Of a DNA stretch of 64,000 nucleotides, positions 10,227 to 18,520 are shown in pieces (within the stretch, counting starts at the first letter, position 1; each line of letters begins with the position of its first letter). A program made the position numbers and the translations under genes. The stretch comes from Fibrobacter sp. GTDB taxonomy: Bacteria; Fibrobacterota; Fibrobacteria; Fibrobacterales; Fibrobacteraceae. The notes under the pieces were generated by a model. The model worked only from the letters and a program-made list of their open reading frames with translations, did not search any database and was not told the DNA's origin. The DNA lies in contig JAKSIJ010000007.1 in NCBI GenBank assembly GCA_024398875.1, positions 1-64,000 of the forward strand, given 5' to 3'.

Positions 10227-10814
10227 TTACAAATTTCCGCCGGAACGAGGAGCAACGCCGCCTTCGATTTCAATTTTTTCTCGCTCTATTTCTTTTCCCG
10301 AGTATTTTGTTCTTTTAAATTGTATGGGCAGCTTAAATTTTGTTTTCCCGTTAGATTTTTTAAATATCCACTTGGAGGCTTTTTGTTTCAGCTTTTCGTC
10401 AAAGGCGTTGTTATTTGTCGTAGAAGTCTCTATGTAGATTGATTCAACGACACCACTGCTATCGATGGTAAAAACAAATGTGACATTGCCTGCAAAGTAA
10501 GAGGAATCCTGAGAATTTTTTCGCATTTCCTTTATATAATTTTCATACATCATGTCAAATTTTGAATAAGAGATTCCTTTCATAACGCCCGAAAAAATAT
10601 CAACATCAGAAAGAGACGCTTCAGAAGCGAGCTGGGCATTTCCCAGAACAACTTCAAAAGGGGCGTGAACCACATCGCAATATCCTGGAACAAGATTTGT
10701 GCACTTCAAATAAATGGTATTTGTAAAAACAGGAAATTTTTCTTTAGGTATTTCCTTAGCTTCTGTATTAAGGGCAAATGCCATTAATGCGATAACAATA
10801 AAAATTGATTTCAT
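10227..10814 (-). CDS. periplasmic protein with TonB/AgmX-like C-terminal domain
   Basis: The start at 10814 is chosen because it gives a clean signal peptide (MKSIFIVIALMAFALNTEAKE); a longer frame begins at 10865 but adds only an unlikely basic leader. The mature ~175 residues end in a segment, NVTFVFTIDSSGVVESIYIETS...FDEKLKQKASKWIFKK, with the pattern of the TonB C-terminal/AgmX-PglI domain, although no N-terminal membrane anchor or proline stretch is present. It may therefore be a soluble periplasmic domain protein rather than an energy transducer. It lies 25 nt from the fic start on the same strand. Confidence 0.65.
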   Translation of the reverse strand: MKSIFIVIALMAFALNTEAKEIPKEKFPVFTNTIYLKCTNLVPGYCDVVHAPFEVVLGNAQLASEASLSDVDIFSGVMKGISYSKFDMMYENYIKEMRKNSQDSSYFAGNVTFVFTIDSSGVVESIYIETSTTNNNAFDEKLKQKASKWIFKKSNGKTKFKLPIQFKRTKYSGKEIEREKIEIEGGVAPRSGGNL

Positions 10815-10881
10815 TTTGAAGTTATCCCTTGAAAACACGTTGCATTGAAGTTTTTTACAATGCAACGAGATTTCGTTCTTG

Positions 10882-11604
10882 TTAATTCATACCTTCTTTA
10901 ATGATTTGACAATATACATCTACAATAGCTTTTAGCAGAGGCCAAATGTCAGATTTTTTGTCAATCACAATTTTTTGAGTTCTTGCGTCTAGTCTTGCTT
11001 TGTCCATTTCATCAAGCAATGCGTCGTATTCATCAAACTTACGCATAAATGCATTATAGGTTTCATCGGACAACGAAATTTTAGCACTTCTTCGCCGGCG
11101 TTGATGATCTTTTTGCAGCATTTGACGAACAGACACTAAAGCTTGGTGAGACAACTCATGATTGAAAGCGTTCTTGACATATTCCGCAGCCCACTCTTGG
11201 GCGAGATATGTGGTTGAACCAGGCTTCTTGTATGGTTCAAACAAATTGCCATACCAATCATTTTGCTTTGTGCAACCAAAATAATCGTTATTGCGGTTCG
11301 ACTTGACGATTTCGCTGCATTTATCGCTAACCAGATTCAGGTCGCTTACAATTAGCTTGTCGTTTTGCGAACTGAACCGCACATTTCGCTCCCCCAATTT
11401 TTCTGCAATGGGTTTGAACATTTCGGTTGCTTGAGCGAGAGCCCAATCCCAATGCCGATTGAAGAATAATTCCCTATCTTCAATGTAATTTTCGAGGGGA
11501 TCGTTTTGCACACGCTGGGATTCTGCCGCACCGTATGCATTGTAGTTGTATCTTGTGGAGGGATTACTAGAGCAACCCCGTTCCAGGCTTTCAAAAGAAG
11601 ACAT
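10882..11604 (-). CDS. unknown protein, basic/acidic helical
   Basis: The product is not recognised. The start at 11604 is supported by AAAGAGG six nt upstream; the frame itself extends to 11664. The 240 residues are hydrophilic with no signal peptide, although residues up to SLERGCSSN include one cysteine. The middle has YLAQEWAAEYVKNAFNHELSHQALVSVRQML, where HELSH is only superficially like a zinc-protease HExxH (H-E-L-S-H fits HExxH). The tail is helical and charged. A metalloprotease role is possible, but no downstream glutamate pattern is convincing. It sits between the TonB-like gene and an HNH remnant in an AT-rich accessory stretch. Confidence 0.6.
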   Translation of the reverse strand: MSSFESLERGCSSNPSTRYNYNAYGAAESQRVQNDPLENYIEDRELFFNRHWDWALAQATEMFKPIAEKLGERNVRFSSQNDKLIVSDLNLVSDKCSEIVKSNRNNDYFGCTKQNDWYGNLFEPYKKPGSTTYLAQEWAAEYVKNAFNHELSHQALVSVRQMLQKDHQRRRRSAKISLSDETYNAFMRKFDEYDALLDEMDKARLDARTQKIVIDKKSDIWPLLKAIVDVYCQIIKEGMN

Positions 11605-11723
11605 AAGTACCTCTTTGTTAGCCATTTCAATGGGAATTATCGAAATAGCAGTTGAACTTACCACAGATAATGCTACCTTAAAGATATCAGGGTCTCTCGA
11701 GGTAGCAATACCTGGTGGACTTG

Positions 11724-11759
11724 AACCGGAGGTCTGCGCTAACAGACTTCCGGTTTTTT
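11724..11759 (+). terminator. orphan Rho-independent terminator
   Basis: Arms AACCGGAGGTCTG (11724-11736) and CAGACTTCCGGTT (11743-11755) pair over 13 positions with one G-U, with a six-base loop and a T6 run. No annotated plus-strand gene feeds into it. It could end a small RNA or be what is left of a deleted gene. Confidence 0.8.
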
Positions 11760-11798
11760 GTGAAAATGGTTTGCAATTCCCGCAAAACGCATTTTCAC
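11760..11798. repeat. imperfect inverted repeat next to the orphan terminator
   Basis: GTGAAAATG at 11760-11768 pairs with CATTTTCAC at 11790-11798, and inner TTTGC (11770-11774) pairs with GCAAA (11782-11786). The function is unknown. Confidence 0.55.
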
Positions 11799-11921
11799 GG
11801 AATAAACTACATTAATTTAACATTTTTGTCAAATATACGTGCATATTTTTAATAAAAATGCACGTATAACTTATATAAATTGTATAATGACTGCATTTTT
11901 TAGCAAATTTGCGATTAAATG

Positions 11922-12161
11922 CTACCTATTCCCTTTCGATTTGTTATGCGTTTTGCAAAGCATTTCGCAATTAGCGGGGTCGATGGCGCCGCCCTTGCTC
12001 CAGGCAGCCACGTGATCAGCGTCCATCTCGGCGAGTTTCCAGATTTTATTCTTATTCGGCTTCACTATAAACCGACGGGCAAACAACCACCCATGCGGCA
12101 TAAAGACCATGAGCATAATATAATTCTTTTTATGTGTCAGGAAATTGTCAATGAACAGCAA
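11922..12161 (-). pseudogene. C-terminal remnant of an HNH endonuclease
   Basis: The last ~45 residues read WKLAEMDADHVAAWSKGG...NCEMLCKTHNKSKGNR, the His-Asn-His zinc-finger-like signature found at the C-terminus of many HNH nucleases. The expected N-terminal domain is missing: upstream sequence is a low-quality leader with a TTG start and an in-frame stop shortly before it. It is therefore read as a decayed or truncated gene, possibly clipped when hipBA was inserted. A functional mini-HNH protein is less likely. Confidence 0.55.
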
Positions 12162-12191
12162 AAATGCGGTTTTATTTAAATCTCATGAATT

Positions 12192-12205
12192 TTCCCGCTC
12201 GGGAA
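12192..12205. promoter_or_regulatory. HipB-type operator O1
   Basis: TTCCCGCTCGGGAA is a 14-bp palindrome with a two-base centre, 126 bases upstream of hipB. It is one of three near-identical copies with exactly 49-bp periodicity. Confidence 0.75.
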
Positions 12206-12240
12206 TAATATGGCTGGAAAGCGTTATCGGTGTAAATATA

Positions 12241-12254
12241 TTCCCGTTCGGTAA
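12241..12254. promoter_or_regulatory. HipB-type operator O2 (one mismatch)
   Basis: TTCCCGTTCGGTAA is the middle copy and the weakest palindrome. Its start is 49 bases from O1 and 49 from O3. Confidence 0.7.
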
Positions 12255-12289
12255 TTTTTGCGGCTGTTCCTAAAAAATAGACTAGATTT

Positions 12290-12303
12290 TTCCCGTTCGG
12301 GAA
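12290..12303. promoter_or_regulatory. HipB-type operator O3
   Basis: TTCCCGTTCGGGAA lies 14 bases before the hipB ATG and probably overlaps the promoter/transcript start, since a TATATT-like box (12306-12312) is adjacent. This suggests autorepression by HipB-HipA. Confidence 0.75.
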
Positions 12304-12317
12304 TGTATATTTATAAT

Positions 12318-12521
12318 ATGGACATGAAAGAACTTTCAAAAATCGTTAAAAGTAGGCGAAAAGAACTCGGAATCACCCAGGCCGATGCTGCAGGTATGTG
12401 TGGTGTTGGCAACCGCTTCCTCTCTGAACTGGAAAACGGGAAAGAATCTCTCCACATAGGCAAAGTACTGCATGTGCTCGCTATGCTAGGTATTGACATT
12501 GCTCTAAATACAAGAGGTTAA
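12318..12521 (+). CDS. hipB: HipB-like XRE antitoxin
   Basis: The 67-residue helix-turn-helix DNA-binding protein is expected to neutralise HipA and repress the operon. The start at 12318 (MDMKELSKIVK) is preferred to an upstream TTG/ATG because the HTH begins at once and operator O3 lies just upstream. The HTH region is RRKELGITQADAAGMCGVGNRFLSELENGK. It ends one base before hipA, typical of hipBA translational coupling. Three palindromic operators precede it. Confidence 0.88.
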   Translation: MDMKELSKIVKSRRKELGITQADAAGMCGVGNRFLSELENGKESLHIGKVLHVLAMLGIDIALNTRG

Positions 12522-12522
12522 T

Positions 12523-13731
12523 GTGAAAGTCTTTCTCTTTGATAAGCTGGCGGGCCTTCTTGAGGGCACCTCGGAAAACGGGATCACGTTCACTTACGAT
12601 TCTGCATATATTGCCTCTGGTGGGCAACCTCTGTCCATATCGCTACCGTTGCAAAGCGGGTCTTTTTCGCAAAAGCAATGTCTCCCCTTTTTTGAGGGTC
12701 TGCTTCCAGAAGGCGATCTTCGCAAGGCTGTGGCTGACCATCTTCACATATCAGATAGGAGCGTTCTCAAACTTTTAGGCGTTCTGGGTAAGGAATGTGC
12801 GGGTACCGTGTCTATCGCTGTTGAAAGAGCACGCCACCAGATGCCAAAATACAAGGCCATCACAAACGCCGAAATTGCAGAGATGATTCGGAATCGGCCT
12901 TTTCGCCCATTTATTCACGGTAGTGACGAAGTCAGACTTTCGCTGGCCGGGGCACAAGATAAAATTGCGCTTGCATATATAAACGGGAAATGGCACCTTC
13001 CATTGAACGGAGCGCCATCTACGCACATACTTAAACCGTCTCGCGATGCGGATTTGTTTAAAACGATTGCCGCAAATGAATTTGTATGTATGAAGCTTGC
13101 GGCCGCATGTGGGCTCAATGTGCCTAGATGCGATCTTACAGATTTTGCCGGTTATCCTGTGTTTATCGCAGAACGCTACGATCGGCACATTGTAGGGAAG
13201 GTCGTTAAACGCCTCCATCAGGAAGACGTATGCCAAGCGTTGGGAATACACCCCGATAATAAATATGAATCGGATGGGGGCCCCTCTGTAACGACTATTG
13301 TGCAACTGCTTGAAAAATACAGCAGCCAACCTATCCTAGACATCCAACATTTGCTAAAAAGCGTGCTGTTCAATTTCGTTATCGGCAACTGTGATGCACA
13401 CGGCAAGAATTTTTCTTTACTAGAGAATGATGGCCAAATTCAGCTTTCGCCACTATATGATTTAGTCAGCACTTTGATGTACCCCGGACTCACACAGAAG
13501 TTCTCAATGAAAATTGGGAAACGCTACGACACTAGGAAAATCAATTGGAATGATTTTCTGGAAATGGGAACGCAATGCAAAATTACGGGTAAGGCACTGC
13601 AAAAATTCCGCGACACCATGACACCAATCATTCTGGACAAACTTGAAGAAATGGAGAGCGTTCCTGAATATGGAGAAGTGGCAGGTAAAATCAAGATTGT
13701 AGCAAAAACACAGTTAGCGAAGCTTAACTAG
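12523..13731 (+). CDS. hipA: HipA-like serine/threonine kinase toxin
   Basis: In known hipBA modules HipA phosphorylates glutamyl-tRNA synthetase and induces persistence. This 402-residue protein has the N-terminal couple-hipA domain (LPFFEGLLPEG, 55-64), the phosphate-binding loop RLSLAGAQDK (138-147), the ATP-contacting HILKP lysine (171), the helix motif HQEDVCQALG (232-241), catalytic Asp291 in GNCDAHGKN and metal-binding Asp313 in LSPLYDLVS. All catalytic residues are intact, so it is probably active. Start (GTG) is one base past the hipB stop. It is the end of the accessory stretch. Confidence 0.93.
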   Translation: MKVFLFDKLAGLLEGTSENGITFTYDSAYIASGGQPLSISLPLQSGSFSQKQCLPFFEGLLPEGDLRKAVADHLHISDRSVLKLLGVLGKECAGTVSIAVERARHQMPKYKAITNAEIAEMIRNRPFRPFIHGSDEVRLSLAGAQDKIALAYINGKWHLPLNGAPSTHILKPSRDADLFKTIAANEFVCMKLAAACGLNVPRCDLTDFAGYPVFIAERYDRHIVGKVVKRLHQEDVCQALGIHPDNKYESDGGPSVTTIVQLLEKYSSQPILDIQHLLKSVLFNFVIGNCDAHGKNFSLLENDGQIQLSPLYDLVSTLMYPGLTQKFSMKIGKRYDTRKINWNDFLEMGTQCKITGKALQKFRDTMTPIILDKLEEMESVPEYGEVAGKIKIVAKTQLAKLN

Positions 13732-13763
13732 TTGCTGCTCTTTTTCTAAATTTCCGCTTGCAA

Positions 13764-15020
13764 ATGGAACAGAGTGTTCAAAATAGTGCCCCTACTTCGG
13801 CGCCTGCGAAACCCGAAGGAGCGGCAAATGCAAGGCCTGCGGTTAAGGCTGCCTACTTCCCGGCTATAGACGGCCTCCGCCTTTTAGCGAGCATCAACAT
13901 CGTGATGCTTCATTTGGGCAGTTCCAACGCTCTCGTCTACATGAACGATTTCAAGTGGCTTACCCCCATCATCAATGCTCCTGCTTTTGCAGCGGGCATT
14001 TTCTATGTGCTGGCGGGATTCCTCTTTGCAAGCAAGTTCAGTGATCCGGACCGTCGCATTCCGGTGATTCCCTTCATGTTCAGCCGCATTGCGAAACTCT
14101 ACCGCCTCCATTTCTTCATGACGCTTCTCATGTTTGTGGTGCTGGTGTTCAAGTTCAGCGGCTACACTCACTTGCCGGGCGTTGGTGGTGGCGCCTTCTT
14201 CGCAGAACTTTCGGATTGCGCTTCTAAGGGCCTTGCCGCCATGACCCACCCCTGGCGAAGCCTTGTGATGCATTTGACGCTTACCTGGTCTTTGGCGCCT
14301 GATTTCGGGATGAAACTAAATGAACCTTCCTGGTCTCTAACCAGCTTCTTTGTATGCTATGCTATTACTCCCTGGTTCAGCCGTTGGCTTTTTAAACAAA
14401 ATAAAAAGACGCTTTGGATGCTGTTTGGTGGCGTGTTCATTCCCGGTATGGTTTGGGCGGCGATTTTTGGCGCCACGGAGAATTTGTGGTTCAACGATTT
14501 TGAATGCAAGTACCGCTTCTTCCACATGTTCGCCCCCGTCCGCATTTTTGAATACCTGTTTGGCATGGTGATTTATCGCCTGTATAAGGAAGGCTCTTTT
14601 GACTTTTTGAAGAAGGATTTTGCAAGCGGCATCATGCAGCTTTTGATGCTCCTTGCGCTGTATGGAAGCCTTTTCCTTATGGGCCCGAACAACAATCCCG
14701 GCGTAAACTACTTCTTGCATCATAGCCTCCCCATATTCATTTACGGCATGCTGGTGCTTTCTCTTTTAAGCGGTAAGGGGTTCCTTGCCCGATTCTTCTG
14801 CATCGGCATTGTGCGTAAGATTGGCCGCGCCAGTTTCTACCCGTACTTAATCCACCTTCCCATTATCACCATGGCTTGGGGATTCTGCAATTTGAATACG
14901 CCTGCCAACACGGTGAAAATGTTGATTTTCATTTATACCATCAGCACACTGTATATGGAATTCAAGATTTGGCGGAAGAAACGTAAAAAAGCGAAAATCG
15001 CTCGTTTGCGCGAGTCGTAA
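13764..15020 (+). CDS. membrane acyltransferase, family 3 (OafA/YrhL type)
   Basis: These integral membrane enzymes O-acylate sugars of surface glycans. The 418 residues begin with a Pro/Ala-rich cytosolic leader and the family hallmark FPAIDGLRLLASINIVMLH, which holds the conserved Arg and His, then about ten hydrophobic helices and a basic tail. The ATG at 13764 is chosen; a TTG lies six bases upstream. A TAAATT box lies 11 nt before the ATG and no Shine-Dalgarno is visible. The substrate cannot be deduced from the sequence. batA begins 17 nt after its stop. Confidence 0.85.
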   Translation: MEQSVQNSAPTSAPAKPEGAANARPAVKAAYFPAIDGLRLLASINIVMLHLGSSNALVYMNDFKWLTPIINAPAFAAGIFYVLAGFLFASKFSDPDRRIPVIPFMFSRIAKLYRLHFFMTLLMFVVLVFKFSGYTHLPGVGGGAFFAELSDCASKGLAAMTHPWRSLVMHLTLTWSLAPDFGMKLNEPSWSLTSFFVCYAITPWFSRWLFKQNKKTLWMLFGGVFIPGMVWAAIFGATENLWFNDFECKYRFFHMFAPVRIFEYLFGMVIYRLYKEGSFDFLKKDFASGIMQLLMLLALYGSLFLMGPNNNPGVNYFLHHSLPIFIYGMLVLSLLSGKGFLARFFCIGIVRKIGRASFYPYLIHLPIITMAWGFCNLNTPANTVKMLIFIYTISTLYMEFKIWRKKRKKAKIARLRES

Positions 15021-15024
15021 ATTG

Positions 15025-15030
15025 TATATT
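15025..15030 (+). promoter_or_regulatory. -10 box of batA, leaderless-type
   Basis: TATATT is separated from the batA ATG at 15038 by exactly seven bases, with no Shine-Dalgarno sequence between. Confidence 0.5.
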
Positions 15031-15037
15031 CTCGGTT

Positions 15038-16141
15038 ATGGATATTGGCAGTTTACATTTTCAGAATCCTGAAGCCTTCTGGCTGCTTATTTTTGTGCCC
15101 CTTTTGGTTGGCGTTTACGTCTATCGGGAACGGCGCCGCAAGAGTACCATAAAATTCCCTGCACTTTCTATTGCTAAAAAGACGGTTCCCAGCCGCCGTG
15201 TAAAGTTTCGCCACATTGTGCCAGCCCTTCGACTGGCGGCGCTTTGCTGTTTTGTCATCGCTCTTGCACGCCCTCAGAATGCCATGGAGGTGGAATACAC
15301 CAATACCGATGGCGTGGACATTATGCTTGCGCTGGACGTCTCGGGCTCCATGGGTACGCTGGACATGCTCACTCGCGTAGAGCAGGCAAAGCTTGGGGTC
15401 ATGAATGCGGAACGGATTTTGAAGTCTGGCGATTACTGGAAGTATAGTCGCATGGGCTATGCGCAAGAGGTGATAGCAGAATTTATCCAGAAGCGTCACA
15501 GCGACCGCATCGGGTTATCTGCTTTTGGCGCCCGTGCCGTGACGCAGTGCCCTTTGACTTTGGATTACGGCAGCCTTCTGGAGATTTTAAAAGCAACGGA
15601 CGAATTGGCTCGTGATTCGACGGTTGGGGGCCGTACGGCTATCGGTGATGGCTTGATGAATGCGCTTGCCCGCTTGGAAAAGTCCGATGCAAAGTCCAGA
15701 GTGGTGGTGCTTTTGACTGATGGCAAGGATAATGCTAGTGTGATTTCTCCGGTTCGAGCCGCCGAGGTGGCGCAGTCTTTGGGTGTAAAAGTCTATACCG
15801 TTGGCGTTGGAAAAAAGCGGGGAAAGATTCTCTCCTTCCAGCAGAATCCTTGGACGGGTGAAATCTCCTGGGGCGAACGGGAAATCACTCCCGAGGAAGG
15901 CATCGATGAAGCCACTCTGCAAGCGGTTGCGGCAAAGACTGGTGGAAAATTCTACCGTGCCGAAAACAAGGAGCAGTTGGAAGAAATCTACGCAGAAATT
16001 GACCAGCTGGAAAAGACGGAAATCGAGACTATCGCCTACGCACGCTATGCGGAAAAATTCTATCCGTGGCTGCTGTTGGGAGCGGCTTTAATCCTCTTGG
16101 AGCTCTTACTTTCCAACACCCGCTTTGTGCGGATTCCCTAA
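15038..16141 (+). CDS. batA: BatA-like von Willebrand factor A membrane protein
   Basis: Bat (Bacteroides aerotolerance) proteins are inner-membrane VWA proteins that usually work with a MoxR ATPase. The 367 residues have an N-terminal N1_BatA region with two helices (about 12-29 and 62-77), a VWA domain with an intact MIDAS (DVSGS at 100-104, GGRTAIGDG, TDGKDN) and a C-terminal helix near 345-360. An insertion of about 20 residues after the first MIDAS motif lengthens the domain relative to BatB. moxR and a DUF58 gene, the usual operon partners, are not in the window. Its stop overlaps the convergent GGDEF-gene stop. Confidence 0.85.
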   Translation: MDIGSLHFQNPEAFWLLIFVPLLVGVYVYRERRRKSTIKFPALSIAKKTVPSRRVKFRHIVPALRLAALCCFVIALARPQNAMEVEYTNTDGVDIMLALDVSGSMGTLDMLTRVEQAKLGVMNAERILKSGDYWKYSRMGYAQEVIAEFIQKRHSDRIGLSAFGARAVTQCPLTLDYGSLLEILKATDELARDSTVGGRTAIGDGLMNALARLEKSDAKSRVVVLLTDGKDNASVISPVRAAEVAQSLGVKVYTVGVGKKRGKILSFQQNPWTGEISWGEREITPEEGIDEATLQAVAAKTGGKFYRAENKEQLEEIYAEIDQLEKTEIETIAYARYAEKFYPWLLLGAALILLELLLSNTRFVRIP

Positions 16142-17256
16142 ACTTCTAGCTTGCTCGCTGGTTTGTAGCAGTTTCGGGCAAAATCCTTAAAGAACATCTC
16201 GATATTGGGCGTCTTTTCGGTGCCGTATTCACTCCAGTGAATGGAGAAGGTCAGCGTCCATTTTAGCCCATTCTGTAACTCGGGAGAGCTACCGCCCTGA
16301 GCTAGCAGACTGCAGAAGTTTTCCGTTTCTGTGAAGTCTTCCTTTTCGAAGACAATGATGAATTTCTTGTTTTCAAACCGAGCCAGGAAGGCGTTTTGGT
16401 TTGCACAAGTTTTTCTCAAAAAGCGGGCCATGTTGTCTATGCCGAGGAAGGCTTGGTCTTTTCCAAAAGTTTTTCGAATGTTGTGGTAGTTGTCGATTTC
16501 AATGCACAGTGCAAACAGGCGCTTGGAAGGATTGGCGTGGAGAGTGATATACTCCATGTAATTCCAAAGCTTGTTGTCGTTGTTTAGCCCGGTGAAGGGA
16601 TCGGTGGTGATTTGCCTTTGAAGGGTGTTCAAGTGCAAATGGAGAATCACGAGCGTCAGAATGGGGGCGAGAATGGCGATGCTTAGCGTTTGGGCTTGCA
16701 AAAATGTTGCGGCGATGGGGATGATCATGATGTAAGCCAAGTAGAGGAACTCCTTGTGTAAGAAAGGAGTTCTGCATTTTTTTGCACGCACCACAGAAAT
16801 GCAACTAGCAGTGAGGATGTAGAGGATGGTGGATGTGTTGAGAACAATCCATAGGAGAATGTTGTCTTCGACGGTACCGCGTTTAATGCTGATGAAAAAG
16901 TCGGCGACGGCGAGAGCATCTGTCGCTAACAGGGGAATGAGGAATAGAGGCAGCCATTTTCGCAAGTGGTAGGAGTCATGCCCCGTGGTGAAGAATATGT
17001 AAAGGAGCCAGCAGAAGGAGGCTAAGGTCCAGGAGAAGATTTTGAGGCAGCTGAAAATGAGTTTTGGTTCCAGGGAGTTCCATGTCAAAAGGAGGCCCAC
17101 ATCTGCAACCATGAAAACCGTGAGCCCCTGAAGCATGATTTTGAATGTCTTGGCTTGCAACCGAAGCGAACCAGTGGAATGGCTGGCTTTAAAAATCATC
17201 AGTAGGATAACGGCGCAGATGATGTCGATTTCGATGGAGATAAGGGACTGTTCCAT
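16138..17256 (-). CDS. membrane protein with degenerate GGDEF domain
   Basis: The N-terminal half has about six or seven hydrophobic helices (residues ~10-215), and the C-terminal ~150 residues are a GGDEF fold (TTDPFTGLNN at its start, CIEIDNYHNIRKTFG for the metal-binding strand). The catalytic GGDEF loop is replaced by FENKKF in RFENKKFIIVF, so diguanylate cyclase activity is unlikely; it may be a GTP or c-di-GMP sensor. The minus-strand gene interrupts the batA-batB pair, overlapping the batA stop. No inhibitory-site RxxD is convincing. Confidence 0.8.
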   Translation of the reverse strand: MEQSLISIEIDIICAVILLMIFKASHSTGSLRLQAKTFKIMLQGLTVFMVADVGLLLTWNSLEPKLIFSCLKIFSWTLASFCWLLYIFFTTGHDSYHLRKWLPLFLIPLLATDALAVADFFISIKRGTVEDNILLWIVLNTSTILYILTASCISVVRAKKCRTPFLHKEFLYLAYIMIIPIAATFLQAQTLSIAILAPILTLVILHLHLNTLQRQITTDPFTGLNNDNKLWNYMEYITLHANPSKRLFALCIEIDNYHNIRKTFGKDQAFLGIDNMARFLRKTCANQNAFLARFENKKFIIVFEKEDFTETENFCSLLAQGGSSPELQNGLKWTLTFSIHWSEYGTEKTPNIEMFFKDFARNCYKPASKLEV

Positions 17257-17410
17257 AAGTCGATTCTCAAGTAAGAAAAATATAATAAAATTTCAAAATT
17301 GCAAGTGCTTTCGGGAAAAGGCGGAATTTAGCGAAAATTCTTCAATTTTGGGCTAAAATGGGGTCAAAAATGTGGATTTTTTGTATATTCCCTTCAGATT
17401 TGGAGCTTGT

Positions 17411-18439
17411 ATGCGATTTGCCGAACCGACATTTTTGTGGGGACTTTTAAGTCTGCCCCTTTTCGCATTGCTGTTTTATTATGCCTACCGCCGCCGCAAG
17501 GCCTTGGCGGCCCGTTTTGTGTCTTTGTCCATGTTGCCCAAGCTCTCCACCTCGGTTTCTCCATGGAGGCGGCTTGCTAAAGTCCTGATTCTTTTGCTCG
17601 CCATTGCCTTCCTGTTTGTGGCGCTGGCTCGCCCGCAGTGGGGCCGGAAAATGGAGCATGTGGAACGCCGCGGCCTCGATTTGGTACTGTTACAGGATAT
17701 TTCCCTCTCCATGCTGGCAGAAGATGTGAAGCCCAACCGCCTCACCCGTAGCCGGCACGAGATTTCGGCATTCTTGGAATCCTTGACAGGGGATAGGGTC
17801 GGCCTGGTGGCTTTCAGCGGGGAGGCTCAGGTGATGGTGCCTTTGACGTTAGATTATGGCACTGTGCAGATGATGCTTCGAGAATTGAATCCTGGTTGGC
17901 TCATGCCGGGAACGAATTTGGAAAATGCCATCCGGAAGGGAATGAATTTGTTCAAAAATTCTGGAGGAGCAGGCCAGTATTCCGTCATGGTTTTGATGAG
18001 CGATGGTGAGGAATTGGAAGCGGAAGCTGTGAATGCCGCAAAAGAAGCTGCAGAAATGGGCATCAAGATATATACCATCGGAATAGGCTCTCGCGAAGGC
18101 GTTCCTATCCCTGTTCCAAACCGCAAGGGAGAAGTCTCTTACAAGAAAGACATGCAGGGGAATATCGTGACGACCCATTTGGAAGAGGCGACTTTGCAGG
18201 AGATTGCTAGCGTTACGGGAGGCCTGTATTTTTATGCCAGTCCCGGAGAATTCCAGCTGCAGAAAGTGCTGACGGAAATTGCTGCCATGGAAAAGAAGGA
18301 TCAGTCCAGCGACCGCATGGAGAACTATCAGGACCGCTATCAGATTTTCCTCGGGATGGCAGCACTCCTCTTTTTGCTGGAAGCCCTTGTTTCGGAACGA
18401 GGCCGCCGTCGCAAGCAACTGAACGGAAGATTTAGTTAA
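17411..18439 (+). CDS. batB: BatB-like von Willebrand factor A membrane protein
   Basis: This is a second VWA protein of 342 residues. The ATG at 17411 follows GGAG by five bases; a GTG at 17372 is also in frame but less likely. Order: N-terminal helix (~6-25), basic loop, helix (~52-70) ending LARPQWG as in Bat proteins, VWA domain with MIDAS DISLS, PGTNLENAI and SDGEELEAE, and a C-terminal helix. It resembles BatA over the core (LARPQ, VPLTLDYG). A TATATT box lies 21 nt upstream. It probably forms an envelope complex with BatA. Confidence 0.83.
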   Translation: MRFAEPTFLWGLLSLPLFALLFYYAYRRRKALAARFVSLSMLPKLSTSVSPWRRLAKVLILLLAIAFLFVALARPQWGRKMEHVERRGLDLVLLQDISLSMLAEDVKPNRLTRSRHEISAFLESLTGDRVGLVAFSGEAQVMVPLTLDYGTVQMMLRELNPGWLMPGTNLENAIRKGMNLFKNSGGAGQYSVMVLMSDGEELEAEAVNAAKEAAEMGIKIYTIGIGSREGVPIPVPNRKGEVSYKKDMQGNIVTTHLEEATLQEIASVTGGLYFYASPGEFQLQKVLTEIAAMEKKDQSSDRMENYQDRYQIFLGMAALLFLLEALVSERGRRRKQLNGRFS

Positions 18440-18507
18440 ATCTGAAAAACATCTGTGAAAAAGCACACCGCCGGAAATAGATATTCCGTCTTTTGCTTAT
18501 GGATTTA

Positions 18508-18513
18508 TATATT
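18508..18513 (+). promoter_or_regulatory. -10 box of the M16-like gene, leaderless-type
   Basis: TATATT lies exactly seven bases before the ATG at 18521. No strong Shine-Dalgarno is present. Confidence 0.45.
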
Positions 18514-18520
18514 TAGGCTG

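Larger units (their letters stand above)
11605..11921. other. gap with no gene between unknown gene and HNH remnant
   Basis: About 317 bases carry no credible coding sequence. They contain a strong plus-strand terminator (11724-11759), a second inverted repeat (11760-11798) and an AT-rich tail. No plus-strand gene ends here, so the terminator is an orphan. Confidence 0.6.

Noticed and set aside
11710-11730. TGGTGGACTTGAACC, which resembles a reversed tRNA T-arm
   Set aside because: The flanking bases do not form a T-stem or any cloverleaf, so no tRNA or tRNA fragment was called.
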